Origin: Oscillospiraceae bacterium | GTDB lineage: Bacteria; Bacillota; Clostridia; Oscillospirales; Ruminococcaceae | Direction: 5' to 3' | Length of the DNA stretch: 63,889 nt | Assembly (NCBI GenBank): GCA_017521325.1 | Contig: JAFXCV010000015.1 | Location: 1-63,889 of the forward strand | Shown here: one piece after another, positions 26,388-34,910 of the stretch | Position numbering within the stretch: the stretch's first letter is position 1 | Layout: each line of letters starts with the position of its first letter | Made by a program: the position numbers and the translations under genes | Notes under the pieces: model-generated | Databases searched by the model: none | Told to the model about the DNA's origin: nothing | The model's input: the letters and a program-made list of their open reading frames with translations, nothing else

Positions 26388-28222
26388 CAGAAACATGCAC
26401 CTCCCAGACAGGAATTTGCACCGCATCCTGCGCAATGTTCACGGCAGGACGGTGTGGTCTGCGCCTGATGCGCCTTTTGATTTTCACGGATGAGGAATTT
26501 CTTTGATACCAGATAATCCAGATGATCCCAAGGCATAACCTCCTCGTAGCTGCGTGTGCGGTTTGCATAGAACTGGGGGGTAAGTCCGCATTCTTCAAAG
26601 GCGGCAAGCCACTTTTCACCGTCAAAATATTCATCCCAGCCGTCAAGCTTGCAGCCGTTTTTCCATGCGGCATAGACCACATCGCAAAGACGGCGGTCGC
26701 CCCTTGCAAGCACTGCTTCCATACGGCTGACTTCGGAAACATGCATGCTTGCACGGATCTTATTCGAAGTGATGGCATTTCGCAGCACATTCTGGCGGCG
26801 CAGGATCTCTTCATTGTCCACCTGCGGTTCAAATTCAAAGGGGGTGAAGGGCTTGGGAACAAAGGTTGCGGTACTGATGGATACCTGCACCTTGCCCTTG
26901 GCACGGTTGGGGGTATCATAAAAAAGGTTCACGACTTTCTGTGCAAGGTCGGCAATTCCGATAATATCTTCATCCGTTTCCGTCGGCAGACCGAGCATGA
27001 AATAGAGCTTGACATTGGTATAGCCCCCTGCAAAGGCAATGGCGCAGGTGCGCATGACCTCATCCTCGGTCACATTCTTGTTGATGACATCACGCAGACG
27101 CTGGGTGCCGGCTTCCGGCGCAAAGGTCAGACCGCTTTTACGAACAGCAGTGACACGTTCCAGCACATCCTCGGAAAAATTGTCGATGCGCAAAGACGGC
27201 AGTGACATGTTGATACGGCGGTCGGCGGTGTATTTGAGCAGCTCATCGAGCATATGTACGATGTCGGAATGGTCACTCGTACTGAGGGAAGAAAGGGACA
27301 TTTCGTCATAGCCCGAATTATCACACAGAGCCTTCGCCTGCTTGCAGATGGTTTCGGTGGATTTCTCACGGAACGGACGGTAGAGGAATCCTGCCTGACA
27401 GAAACGGCAGCCACGGATGCAGCCACGCAGCACCTCAACGGACACACGTTCGTGGACGATCTCCGTGAAGGGAACAACGCAATTGTCGGGATAATAGGAC
27501 TTGTCCATATCCGTCATGACACGTTTTTTCACCACTGTAGGGGCATTGTCACGGGGTGTAACGGATGCAATGGTGCCATCCTCATGGTAGGCAATGTCAT
27601 AGAGGGAGGGTACATAAATGCCCTCGATCTGTGCGGCAGCCCTCAGAAATTCGCTGCGGGATGCACCCTTGTCCTTCATCTCCTTGTACAGATCCATCAG
27701 CTCAAGGTTGACCTCCTCGCCCTCACCGAGGATGAACAGGTCAAAGAAATCCGCAAGCGGCTCGGGATTGCATGCACACGGACCGCCTGCGCAGACGATG
27801 GGTACAAGGGATTCTCCCCTGTCACGGGCAAAAATCGGAACCCCTGCAAGGTCGAGCATATTGAGGATATTGGTGTAGGACATTTCATACTGGAGGGTGA
27901 ATCCGATGAAATCAAAATCACGGATGGGATCAAAGCTCTCCAGACCGTACAGCGGAATCTCCTCACGGCGCATGACCTCTTCGAAATCCGTCCACGGTGC
28001 AAAAACACGCTCGCACCAGTAATTCTCACGCTCATTGATGAGGGAATAGAGAATTTTCATGCCAAGATGCGACATGCCCACATCATAAATATCGGGAAAG
28101 CAGAAGGCAAAGCGCACATCCACATTCTCCTTATTTTTCACGATACTTCCAACTTCTCCGCCCATATAGCGTGCAGGCTTCTGCACTTCCATGATGACGG
28201 ATTCCACTTTTTTTCTCAGCAT
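26387..28222 (-). CDS. TIGR03960 family B12-binding/radical SAM protein
   Basis: 611 aa. N-terminal B12-binding-like region (about 30-190, FAFCFPDIYDVGMSHLG), a radical SAM core with CxxxCxxC in RGCIRGCRFCQAG, and a C-terminal Cys-rich end (CREHCAGCGANSC). Modifies an unknown substrate. ATG 28222 has GAGG six bases upstream. Translationally coupled to the TIGR03936 gene. Promoter TTGACA/TAAAAT overlaps the end of the M50 gene. Confidence 0.93.
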   Translation of the reverse strand: MLRKKVESVIMEVQKPARYMGGEVGSIVKNKENVDVRFAFCFPDIYDVGMSHLGMKILYSLINERENYWCERVFAPWTDFEEVMRREEIPLYGLESFDPIRDFDFIGFTLQYEMSYTNILNMLDLAGVPIFARDRGESLVPIVCAGGPCACNPEPLADFFDLFILGEGEEVNLELMDLYKEMKDKGASRSEFLRAAAQIEGIYVPSLYDIAYHEDGTIASVTPRDNAPTVVKKRVMTDMDKSYYPDNCVVPFTEIVHERVSVEVLRGCIRGCRFCQAGFLYRPFREKSTETICKQAKALCDNSGYDEMSLSSLSTSDHSDIVHMLDELLKYTADRRINMSLPSLRIDNFSEDVLERVTAVRKSGLTFAPEAGTQRLRDVINKNVTEDEVMRTCAIAFAGGYTNVKLYFMLGLPTETDEDIIGIADLAQKVVNLFYDTPNRAKGKVQVSISTATFVPKPFTPFEFEPQVDNEEILRRQNVLRNAITSNKIRASMHVSEVSRMEAVLARGDRRLCDVVYAAWKNGCKLDGWDEYFDGEKWLAAFEECGLTPQFYANRTRSYEEVMPWDHLDYLVSKKFLIRENQKAHQAQTTPSCREHCAGCGANSCLGGACF

Positions 28223-28270
28223 TGTATGCCTCTTTTCTAACATTAATCGCCCCGTGGGACATATATTATT

Positions 28271-28299
28271 ATTTTACCACATTCCCCCCTGCTTGTCAA
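28271..28299 (-). promoter_or_regulatory. Promoter of the TIGR03960-TIGR03936 pair
   Basis: Minus strand: TTGACA (28294-28299), 17 bp, TAAAAT (28271-28276), TGG extended -10. It overlaps the last codons of the M50 protease gene. Confidence 0.72.
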
Positions 28300-28852
28300 C
28301 TTTCAGCTGCGCAACGGAAAGATAAATACACATGAAATAAATGCAGGGGTTATGGATTCCGAAATACAGTGCAAAAATGACTGCCGAAGCGGATAAGAGA
28401 ATGCACAACACTGTCTGCATACGAAGCAAACAAGGCTTTCCCTCGGACAGACAGGCAATTGCACTGCCCCCATCAAGAACGGAAAAAGGCAGCAGATTGA
28501 AAAGCCCCATTCCGAGGTGCAGCACAGCTGCATCACACCATCCAAAGCAGAAATATAACAACCAGGATGCAAGGAAATTTACCAAAGGTCCGCTGAGTAA
28601 AACTGCAAGCTCACGGGGCTTTGACAACAAATGGGGGTATGTGCGCATTTGCATGCCTGCTGCATGCAGATGCACCTCACGGATGCCTGCACCTGTCAGA
28701 ATCATGGCAATGCCATGTCCGATCTCATGCAGCATACAGACAGAAAGCGTCTGCAGGAGCAGCTGACCGTCCGCATGCAGATACAAGATTGCAAGCATGG
28801 CAGGAAATCCGAAATCTAAACGGATGCGGCAGCCTGCAATTGTCAGCTCCAT
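28274..28852 (-). CDS. Site-2 protease-like M50 metalloprotease (SpoIVFB-like)
   Basis: 192-aa polytopic membrane protein with about five to six hydrophobic segments. Zinc motif H42-E43-I44-G45-H46 and the second metal site NLLPFSVLDGG (D127), as in intramembrane-cleaving S2P proteases. In sporulating Firmicutes the short form of this family, SpoIVFB, processes pro-sigmaK; here that link is inference, supported only by the adjacent spoVM. Its ATG overlaps the end of the upstream single-TM gene by 10 nt, so the two are translated together. Confidence 0.85.
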   Translation of the reverse strand: MELTIAGCRIRLDFGFPAMLAILYLHADGQLLLQTLSVCMLHEIGHGIAMILTGAGIREVHLHAAGMQMRTYPHLLSKPRELAVLLSGPLVNFLASWLLYFCFGWCDAAVLHLGMGLFNLLPFSVLDGGSAIACLSEGKPCLLRMQTVLCILLSASAVIFALYFGIHNPCIYFMCIYLSVAQLKVDKQGGMW

Positions 28853-29133
28853 ATGCTTTGGAGAAATTCGATGAACTGCGCAATACAGGCGGCTGTCGGC
28901 ACATGGGACTGTGTGTCAAAGTGCATCAGCACGTTGTTTCCGAGTGTTTTATCGCAGAAACGAAGGATGAAAACGGCAAGCACAAGCAGGATGCAGACAA
29001 CATACTGGATGAAAAATACATCCGTCAGTCGCTGTATTTCGGGCTTTTTATCGCTGATTACATGTGTCAGCACGGGCGGCTGCCAGCCATCCTCCTGTGT
29101 ATCGTTTGGAATTTCAATGATCGTTTCTTCCAT
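28843..29133 (-). CDS. Small single-pass membrane protein coupled to the M50 protease
   Basis: 96 aa, unrecognised. A polar, acidic N-terminus (about 1-42), one transmembrane helix (DVFFIQYVVCILLVLAVFIL, about 38-58) and a 38-residue C-terminal part outside. Start at 29133 has AGGAGGG. Its frame overlaps the M50 gene by 10 nt. A single-pass protein next to an S2P protease could be its regulator, as SpoIVFA is for SpoIVFB, but there is no sequence match that I can see. Confidence 0.8.
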   Translation of the reverse strand: MEETIIEIPNDTQEDGWQPPVLTHVISDKKPEIQRLTDVFFIQYVVCILLVLAVFILRFCDKTLGNNVLMHFDTQSHVPTAACIAQFIEFLQSIWS

Positions 29134-29165
29134 GCTTGATCCCTCCTTCTGCAACAATATATGCA

Positions 29166-29196
29166 GAAAAAAACGACGGCATGCCGCAGCATGCCG
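29166..29196 (-). terminator. Terminator after spoVM
   Basis: ACGGCATGC-TGC-GGCATGCCGT stem followed on the minus strand by CGTTTTTTTC; strong intrinsic terminator. Confidence 0.9.
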
Positions 29197-29205
29197 TAGA
29201 AAATC

Positions 29206-29292
29206 TTATTCGCATTCCTCTTTTTTGATTCCAAATATCAGCCGCAGCACGCCTGCAAGCACCTTTGGGCTTCTGACAACAACAATCTTCAT
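29206..29292 (-). CDS. spoVM: Stage V sporulation protein SpoVM (28 aa)
   Basis: Twenty-eight-residue amphipathic peptide starting MKIVVVRSPKVLAGVLRLIF and ending in a charged GIKKEECE. It aligns along its length with Bacillus SpoVM (MKFYTIKLPKFLGGIVRAML...), including the helix-breaking Pro at position 9 that makes SpoVM sense membrane curvature and anchor the spore coat. Perfect AGGAGGG seven bases upstream and a strong terminator right after. It lies next to thiN, as in Bacillus. Its presence suggests a sporulation programme or a relic of one. Confidence 0.88.
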   Translation of the reverse strand: MKIVVVRSPKVLAGVLRLIFGIKKEECE

Positions 29293-29312
29293 AAGTACCC
29301 TCCTGTCATCGT

Positions 29313-29326
29313 TATACTACAGTATA
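29313..29326. promoter_or_regulatory. Palindrome upstream of spoVM
   Basis: TATACT-AC-AGTATA, a 6-bp perfect inverted repeat 20 nt upstream of the spoVM start. It could be an operator or part of a sporulation-sigma promoter; I see no convincing -35. Confidence 0.35.
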
Positions 29327-29333
29327 TTCGATT

Positions 29334-29960
29334 TTACAGAATGGGTGACAGATTTGTCTGCACGACAAGCAGCACGCCGCTGTCCAGTGTGACGGTCGCC
29401 GTTTCATCGAGAATCTCATTGCTCACGCCAAGGGGGAAGCTGTTTTTCAGCGTGGCATTTTCCAGCGGATATTTTACGCCTTGGACAGTCAGCCCCGTGC
29501 ATTCATCGGACATTGAAAAGAGTGAGAAATAGCCATTTGTCTTCGGATATTCCCGTATCCCCTGAAGCTGCACGGTCATGGTCGTTGTTCCATCGTGGAG
29601 AACGCCGCAGAGTCCCTGCTCTGCCATATGGTGAAGCATCTGTAGATTGGCGATGGAATGGTCGAGTCTTGCACCGCCCCATGCACCATAGATATGAAAT
29701 TCCGTGCATCCCCTGTCCCTGCCGTAATATACGGCAAGCATGGTGTCGGTTTCATCCTTTTCGGGTGGATGACACAGGACAATGCAGTGCGTTGGGAGAG
29801 GGTCATCGTAGGAATCAAAATCCCCCATCAGCACATCCGGAACGATCCCAAGTCTTTGGGCATGACGATAGCCGCAGTCTGCGCAGATGACAAGCGCATC
29901 TTCGGGAACAGAAATTTCGCCCCGCAGGTCACCGCCTGCAATGATCACACAGGTTTTCAC
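29334..29960 (-). CDS. thiN: Thiamine pyrophosphokinase
   Basis: Converts thiamine to thiamine pyrophosphate with ATP. 208 aa. Motifs: IAGGDL, ICADCGYRHAQRLGIVPDVLMGDFDS and DETDTMLAVYYG, followed by the C-terminal thiamine-binding beta domain. I chose the GTG at 29960, which overlaps the rsgA stop as GTGA and has AAGGAG eight bases upstream; a GTG at 29969 is in frame but touches that site. Follows rsgA as in Bacillus, where rpe lies between; rpe is absent here. Confidence 0.93.
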   Translation of the reverse strand: MKTCVIIAGGDLRGEISVPEDALVICADCGYRHAQRLGIVPDVLMGDFDSYDDPLPTHCIVLCHPPEKDETDTMLAVYYGRDRGCTEFHIYGAWGGARLDHSIANLQMLHHMAEQGLCGVLHDGTTTMTVQLQGIREYPKTNGYFSLFSMSDECTGLTVQGVKYPLENATLKNSFPLGVSNEILDETATVTLDSGVLLVVQTNLSPIL

Positions 29961-30811
29961 AGCATCCACTCCTTTATCTGACGGGATTCTTCATACATGT
30001 CGCAGTAGCTTTCGTGACGGCTTTTGGGGATCTTCCCTGCTTGTACAGCTGCAATTACCGCACATCCTTTTTCGCAGATGTGGGCACAGTCATGAAAACG
30101 GCAATCATCACGATATCGTGAAAACTCCACAAAGCAGTCGGCAAGCTCCTCCTTGCGGATGATGGCATAGCGCTGCGTATCAAAGGTGGAAAATCCGGGT
30201 GTATCGGCAATGTAACCGCCACCGGAAAGCGGATAGAGCTGTGCATGCCGTGTTGTATGCCTGCCTCTGCCAAGCTTCTGGCTGATCTCACCTGTGGGAA
30301 TTTCCAGCGTACTGTCGAGTGCATTGAGGAGGGTGGATTTGCCTGCACCGGAATTTCCCGTCAGGGCGCTCACTTTTCCTGCAAATGCACGGCGCACTTC
30401 CTCCAGACTTGCGGGATTCTGATAATCTACGATCAGGAGCGGGATGCCGATGGAGCTGTAAAGGTCATGGATTTCCTTGCAGGAGGCAAGATCGACCTTT
30501 GTCAGGAGCAGCAGCGGTGTAATCCCCTTATGTGCGGACACGGCGATGAATTTATCGAGCAGCCGCAGATTCGGCTGTGGCTCGCACATGGATACCACAA
30601 AACAGAGCTGATCGAGATTTGCAAGGGGCGGACGGATGATTTCATTTTTTCTCGGAAGCACTTCGACGATTACATCGCCCTCCATCCGTACATAGTCGCC
30701 CACATAGGGTTCCTGTCCTTTTTTACGCAGGATCCCCCTTGCCGTACATTCTTTGAAAACACCGTCAGGGGACGCTACGGTGTAGAGTCCCCTGACAGAT
30801 TTGATAATCAT
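29957..30811 (-). CDS. rsgA: Ribosome small-subunit-dependent GTPase A
   Basis: Late 30S subunit maturation GTPase. 284 aa. N-terminal OB fold, circularly permuted GTPase: G4 LLTKVDL, G1 GNSGAGKST, G3 DTPGFS, then the C-terminal zinc site CRFHDCAHICEKGC. The start at 30811 (MIIKSVRGLYTV) matches the family N-terminus; an ATG at 30844 that overlaps the prkC stop (TAATG) would add 11 residues and is a real alternative. Substrate or partner of PrkC signalling in other Firmicutes. Confidence 0.94.
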   Translation of the reverse strand: MIIKSVRGLYTVASPDGVFKECTARGILRKKGQEPYVGDYVRMEGDVIVEVLPRKNEIIRPPLANLDQLCFVVSMCEPQPNLRLLDKFIAVSAHKGITPLLLLTKVDLASCKEIHDLYSSIGIPLLIVDYQNPASLEEVRRAFAGKVSALTGNSGAGKSTLLNALDSTLEIPTGEISQKLGRGRHTTRHAQLYPLSGGGYIADTPGFSTFDTQRYAIIRKEELADCFVEFSRYRDDCRFHDCAHICEKGCAVIAAVQAGKIPKSRHESYCDMYEESRQIKEWML

Positions 30812-30843
30812 ACTGTGATTTGCTTCCGCATACAGTGCGCACA

Positions 30844-33111
30844 TTACGCAGCAGGCTCCTGCGCTTCTGTCGCTGCCTGTGTTGCAGGTGCTTCCGTTGC
30901 CGGAGGCTGTGTGGTCGGTGCTTCCGTCGGAGGCTGTGTGGTCGGTGCCTGCGTCGGAGGTTCTGTTGTATCCTGCGTCGGAGGCTCGGTCGGCTCGGGT
31001 GTAGTTGTTCCCTCTGTCGGAGGCTCCGTGGTTGCTTCTGTCGGAGGTGCTGTGGTAGCTTCCGTTGTGGCTTCTTCAAATGCACCGGTCAGCTCAAACG
31101 CCTTCTGGACATCCTCTCTCACGGGACGGAATGTTACATTTGCAAAGTCAAAATTATACACACCGATGGTTGCCTGCTGGAATGTATCACGGTTGGTAAG
31201 TACAACGGTAACAGTAGAAGTACCGGTACCGGGAACCTGTACGGTCACAGAGGAACTATATGCCGGGATAAAGTTCGCATTTGCGAGTGTTACACCCTTG
31301 CTGTCGATGAAGTCGAGCGCAAATCTGCCGACTGCATCGGACGGAAGTCCGCTGATGGTGAAGGGCACTGTACCGGACGGATCCTCACCGTTACTATAGG
31401 TCAGTGTGATCTCATCGCCTGCCTTAACAACGGAACCGGGCGTGATGCTCTGTGCGATGATGGTGAATTCATCTTCAAGAGAAGCTTCGTCGATCTTCTT
31501 GACAACCAGACCATAGTATTCAAGCGTCTGTGTTGCCTGGTCGAGCGTCCAGCCAACCATATCGTCGATCACGATATCATCGGTATTCAGACCCTTACTG
31601 ATGTACAGGATAACGGTAGAACCGGATTCTGCCATTTCGCCTGCCGCAGGCTCGGTACGGATGACATTGTTTGCGGTAATGCCCTCGGTACTCAGGTCAT
31701 ACTTCTTCTCATACTTGAACTTCTTCTGTTCGAGCATCTTGATGGCATACTCATAGTTAATATTGGTTACATTCGGAACCTCTACCATGCTCACGCCAAG
31801 GCTGACATTGACATAAACGGTATGACCGTTTGTTACGGTATCGCCTACCTCAACATCCTGCTCATAGATCACGTCCTTCTCATAGGATGAATAATCGGTA
31901 TCGTTAATCTGGATATCCAGCCAATCGTACTGTTCCTTTGCCTCACGGTAGTCCATGCCGACAAGTGCAGGCATCTCAAACTTTGTCTTCTTGATGTTGC
32001 CGTTGAGAACGCCCTTTACGAGCCAGAGAATAAAGAACACTGCCACAATGACGAACGCAATGGTCACTGCGGTCATAACGGGAATGAACAGAGAACGGGG
32101 TTCCTCCTCCTCCTCGTCGTCATCCTCGTCGTCGTAGTAATCGTCATCATCCTCATCATCGTCATCATAGGCGATCGGCTGCGCAGCGGTTTCGTCAGCA
32201 TCGGAAGATACAGGAACAAACACTGTTGCATCCTCTTCCTCGTCCTCCGGAACATCCTCTTCATAATAGCCGAAGGTCATCTGGGTATTGCCCTTGAATG
32301 CCTCGATGTCACGGATCATATCGGAAGCTGTCTGATAACGGTTCTCCGCATCCTTTTCCATTGCACGAAGGATGATCTCCTCCAGACCTGCAGGGATATC
32401 GGGATTGATCGCACGGGGACGTTCTGCAGTATTCTGCATATGCATCACAGCGACAGTTACGGGATTGTCCGTATCAAAGGGCTTCTGACCGGTGAGCATC
32501 TCATAGAGCATGACACCGACAGAATAGATATCGCTCTTTTCGTCCGTTACATCGCCTCTTGCCTGTTCGGGGCTGATATAATGTACGGTACCGATTGCCT
32601 GATCGGTTGCGGTTCTGCCTTCTTCTCTTGCAAACTTTGCAATGCCGAAGTCCATGACCTTGATCGTGCCGTCGGTGAAAAGCATGATATTCTGGGGCTT
32701 GATATCTCTGTGTACGATGCCTCTGTCATGCGCATGCTGCAGCGCACGAAGAATCTGAATGATAAAGTGTACGGAATCCTTCCAGGTCAGTACCTTTTCA
32801 TTTTCGATGTATTCCTTGAGTGTGATACCGTCAATGTACTCCATTACGATGAACTGGATCTTATCGGAGAAGCCCACATCGTACACCTTTACGATATTCG
32901 GGTGGGAAAGCAGTGCGATCGCTTTGGATTCGTTTCTGAAACGGCGCAGGAATTCTTCGTTTTCCGCAAACTCCTTCTTCAGGATCTTGACAGCAACTTC
33001 CTTATTGTCGATGATATCTGTTGCCTTGTAAACGTCGGCCATACCGCCAACGCCGATCAACTCGGTAATTTCATATCTGCCGTCAAGCTTCTTGCCAATG
33101 TTCTTGTCCAT
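30844..33111 (-). CDS. prkC: PASTA-domain Ser/Thr protein kinase PrkC
   Basis: Membrane kinase that senses muropeptides or lipid II and phosphorylates cell-wall and translation targets. 755 aa. Kinase domain 13-270 with ATP-binding K42, catalytic HRD D136 and DFG D154; then a very acidic Asp/Glu stretch (about 315-345); one transmembrane helix (about 352-373); three PASTA repeats (starting FEMPALVGMD, VEVPNVTNIN, IVIDDMVGWT); a further beta-rich domain; and a C-terminal Thr/Pro/Glu/Gln tail of about 75 residues (TEPPTQAPTTQPPTEAP). That tail resembles the linkers of the secreted glycan enzymes here. GGAGGG precedes the ATG. Confidence 0.95.
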   Translation of the reverse strand: MDKNIGKKLDGRYEITELIGVGGMADVYKATDIIDNKEVAVKILKKEFAENEEFLRRFRNESKAIALLSHPNIVKVYDVGFSDKIQFIVMEYIDGITLKEYIENEKVLTWKDSVHFIIQILRALQHAHDRGIVHRDIKPQNIMLFTDGTIKVMDFGIAKFAREEGRTATDQAIGTVHYISPEQARGDVTDEKSDIYSVGVMLYEMLTGQKPFDTDNPVTVAVMHMQNTAERPRAINPDIPAGLEEIILRAMEKDAENRYQTASDMIRDIEAFKGNTQMTFGYYEEDVPEDEEEDATVFVPVSSDADETAAQPIAYDDDDEDDDDYYDDEDDDEEEEEPRSLFIPVMTAVTIAFVIVAVFFILWLVKGVLNGNIKKTKFEMPALVGMDYREAKEQYDWLDIQINDTDYSSYEKDVIYEQDVEVGDTVTNGHTVYVNVSLGVSMVEVPNVTNINYEYAIKMLEQKKFKYEKKYDLSTEGITANNVIRTEPAAGEMAESGSTVILYISKGLNTDDIVIDDMVGWTLDQATQTLEYYGLVVKKIDEASLEDEFTIIAQSITPGSVVKAGDEITLTYSNGEDPSGTVPFTISGLPSDAVGRFALDFIDSKGVTLANANFIPAYSSSVTVQVPGTGTSTVTVVLTNRDTFQQATIGVYNFDFANVTFRPVREDVQKAFELTGAFEEATTEATTAPPTEATTEPPTEGTTTPEPTEPPTQDTTEPPTQAPTTQPPTEAPTTQPPATEAPATQAATEAQEPAA

Positions 33112-33128
33112 TGTACCCTCCATACTTA

Positions 33129-33854
33129 TTATTTTGTGACAATTGCGAGAGAAATATTATCCCTTCCGCCCTTTTGCAGCGCAAGCGCAACAAGGGACTT
33201 CGGGGCATCTGCAAATGTGTTCTGCACCAGCACCTGATGAATTTCTTCCTCGCTGCAGCAACCGGACAATCCGTCCGAACAGAGCAGCAGGAGATAATCG
33301 TCAGCATACGGGATACGGAAATAATCCGGACTGACCACCCGTTCCACACCAACCGCCCGTGTCAGCATATTACGCTGCGGATGCTGGGACATCTGATCCC
33401 GTCTGAGTTTTCCTTGCTGGAACAGCATATTGACAACGGTATGATCACTGGTTATCTGTCGCAACACGTCGTTCTCCATAAGATACGCTCTGCTGTCACC
33501 GACATTAACGATGGATATCCAACCCGGTTCCACAAATGCGGCAACGCAGGTCGTTCCCATACCGAAGCTTTTGTAATCCATTCTGGCAGTTGTGTAGATC
33601 ACTGAATTTGCCGCAGAAACGGAGGATACGAGCAATGTGCGCAGTGCCTGCGGTTCCATACCGACCCGATAGCCTGCTTCAAAATGGTCAAACAATTCTC
33701 TGACCGCAATCTCGCTTGCCTGACTGCCGGAACGTTCACCGCCCATGCCGTCGCAGACCACCGCAAGAATGCCGCCTTCAAAGTCTTTTGCAAACACTTC
33801 GTCCTGATTTTCTTCACGAACCAGTCCGATGTGTGTTGCGGTTGCACATCGCAT
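33129..33854 (-). CDS. prpC: PP2C-type Ser/Thr phosphatase PrpC
   Basis: Reverses PrkC phosphorylation; Mn-dependent, cytoplasmic. 241 aa. PP2C motifs: GLVREENQDE, AVVCDGMGGERSG, TVVNMLFQQG, and LLLLCSDGLSG near the end followed by GGRDNISLAIV. Lies between rlmN and prkC with gaps of 14 and 17 nt, the conserved order. Confidence 0.95.
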   Translation of the reverse strand: MRCATATHIGLVREENQDEVFAKDFEGGILAVVCDGMGGERSGSQASEIAVRELFDHFEAGYRVGMEPQALRTLLVSSVSAANSVIYTTARMDYKSFGMGTTCVAAFVEPGWISIVNVGDSRAYLMENDVLRQITSDHTVVNMLFQQGKLRRDQMSQHPQRNMLTRAVGVERVVSPDYFRIPYADDYLLLLCSDGLSGCCSEEEIHQVLVQNTFADAPKSLVALALQKGGRDNISLAIVTK

Positions 33855-33868
33855 ATCCTCACCTCCTG

Positions 33869-34906
33869 TTATGCCTGCTGTGAATCAGCCTCGTGTCTGA
33901 GCTGACCGCAGGCAGCTTCAATGTCACTGCCAAGTGTTCTTCTGACCGTTGCATGCACACCATGACGTTCCAGACGTTCCATGAAATCCTGCGCTGCTTT
34001 TCTTGTTGCATGGTAGCTGCGCTCCTTCACGGAATTAACCGGAATGAGATTGACATGTGCCTGCTGGCCCTTCAGAAGTCCCGCCAATGCCCTTGCATCG
34101 GCTTCTGTGTCGTTTTCTCCCTGCATGACGGCGTATTCGAAGGTCACACGCCTGCCTGTTCTGGAGAAATAATATCTGCACGCCTCCATCAGCTCCGAAA
34201 GCGGATAGCGGCGGTTGACGGGCATCACAGCGCTTCGCCCTGCATCCGTTGGATTATGCAGCGAAACGGCGAGTGTCAGTCCCGTCTGTTTATCGGCAAG
34301 CTCCCGCATTCTGGGGACAATGCCGCATGTGGAAAGCGTTACATGCCGAAGGCTCATCTTCCGTCCCTGCGGATCAGAGAGCAGCTCCAGAAAACGCATC
34401 ACATTCTCAAAATTATCAAGCGGCTCACCGATGCCCATCAGCACAATGCCGGACACGGTCACGCCTGCGTCACGCTCCGTTTCATCAATCTGGCGGAGCA
34501 TCTCGGACGCTGTGAGATTTCTGACATAGCCTGCAATGGTGGATGCACAGAACTGACAGCCCATCTTACATCCCACCTGCGTGGAAATGCACAGCCGCCA
34601 TCCGTGGCGGTAGGACATCAGAACCGTTTCCACATGCTGCCCGTCAGAAAGCCTATATAAGTATTTTACCGTATTATCCATGCAAGATTCAAGCCTTCTT
34701 GCAATAAATAGGTGTTTTATACAATATTCAACATCCAGTTTTGTGCGCAGTGCCAACGGAAGATCCAGCATTTCGGAAAAATCGCTGATTTTTTTTTCAT
34801 GCAGCCATTTATAGATCTGTGCGGCACGGTATTTCGGCTGTCCCATTTCCTTGATGTCCATCGTCAGTTCATCAAGGGTCATAGAGAGAATATCACGTTT
34901 TTCCAT
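33869..34906 (-). CDS. rlmN: Dual-specificity rRNA/tRNA m2A methyltransferase RlmN
   Basis: Radical SAM enzyme that methylates C2 of A2503 in 23S rRNA and A37 of some tRNAs. 345 aa. Cluster ligands C113-x3-C117-x2-C120; the methyl-transfer cysteines correspond to C106 (upstream) and C333 (C-terminal). GIGEPLDN motif present. Follows rsmB by 4 nt. Confidence 0.96.
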   Translation of the reverse strand: MEKRDILSMTLDELTMDIKEMGQPKYRAAQIYKWLHEKKISDFSEMLDLPLALRTKLDVEYCIKHLFIARRLESCMDNTVKYLYRLSDGQHVETVLMSYRHGWRLCISTQVGCKMGCQFCASTIAGYVRNLTASEMLRQIDETERDAGVTVSGIVLMGIGEPLDNFENVMRFLELLSDPQGRKMSLRHVTLSTCGIVPRMRELADKQTGLTLAVSLHNPTDAGRSAVMPVNRRYPLSELMEACRYYFSRTGRRVTFEYAVMQGENDTEADARALAGLLKGQQAHVNLIPVNSVKERSYHATRKAAQDFMERLERHGVHATVRRTLGSDIEAACGQLRHEADSQQA

Positions 34907-34910
34907 GCCA

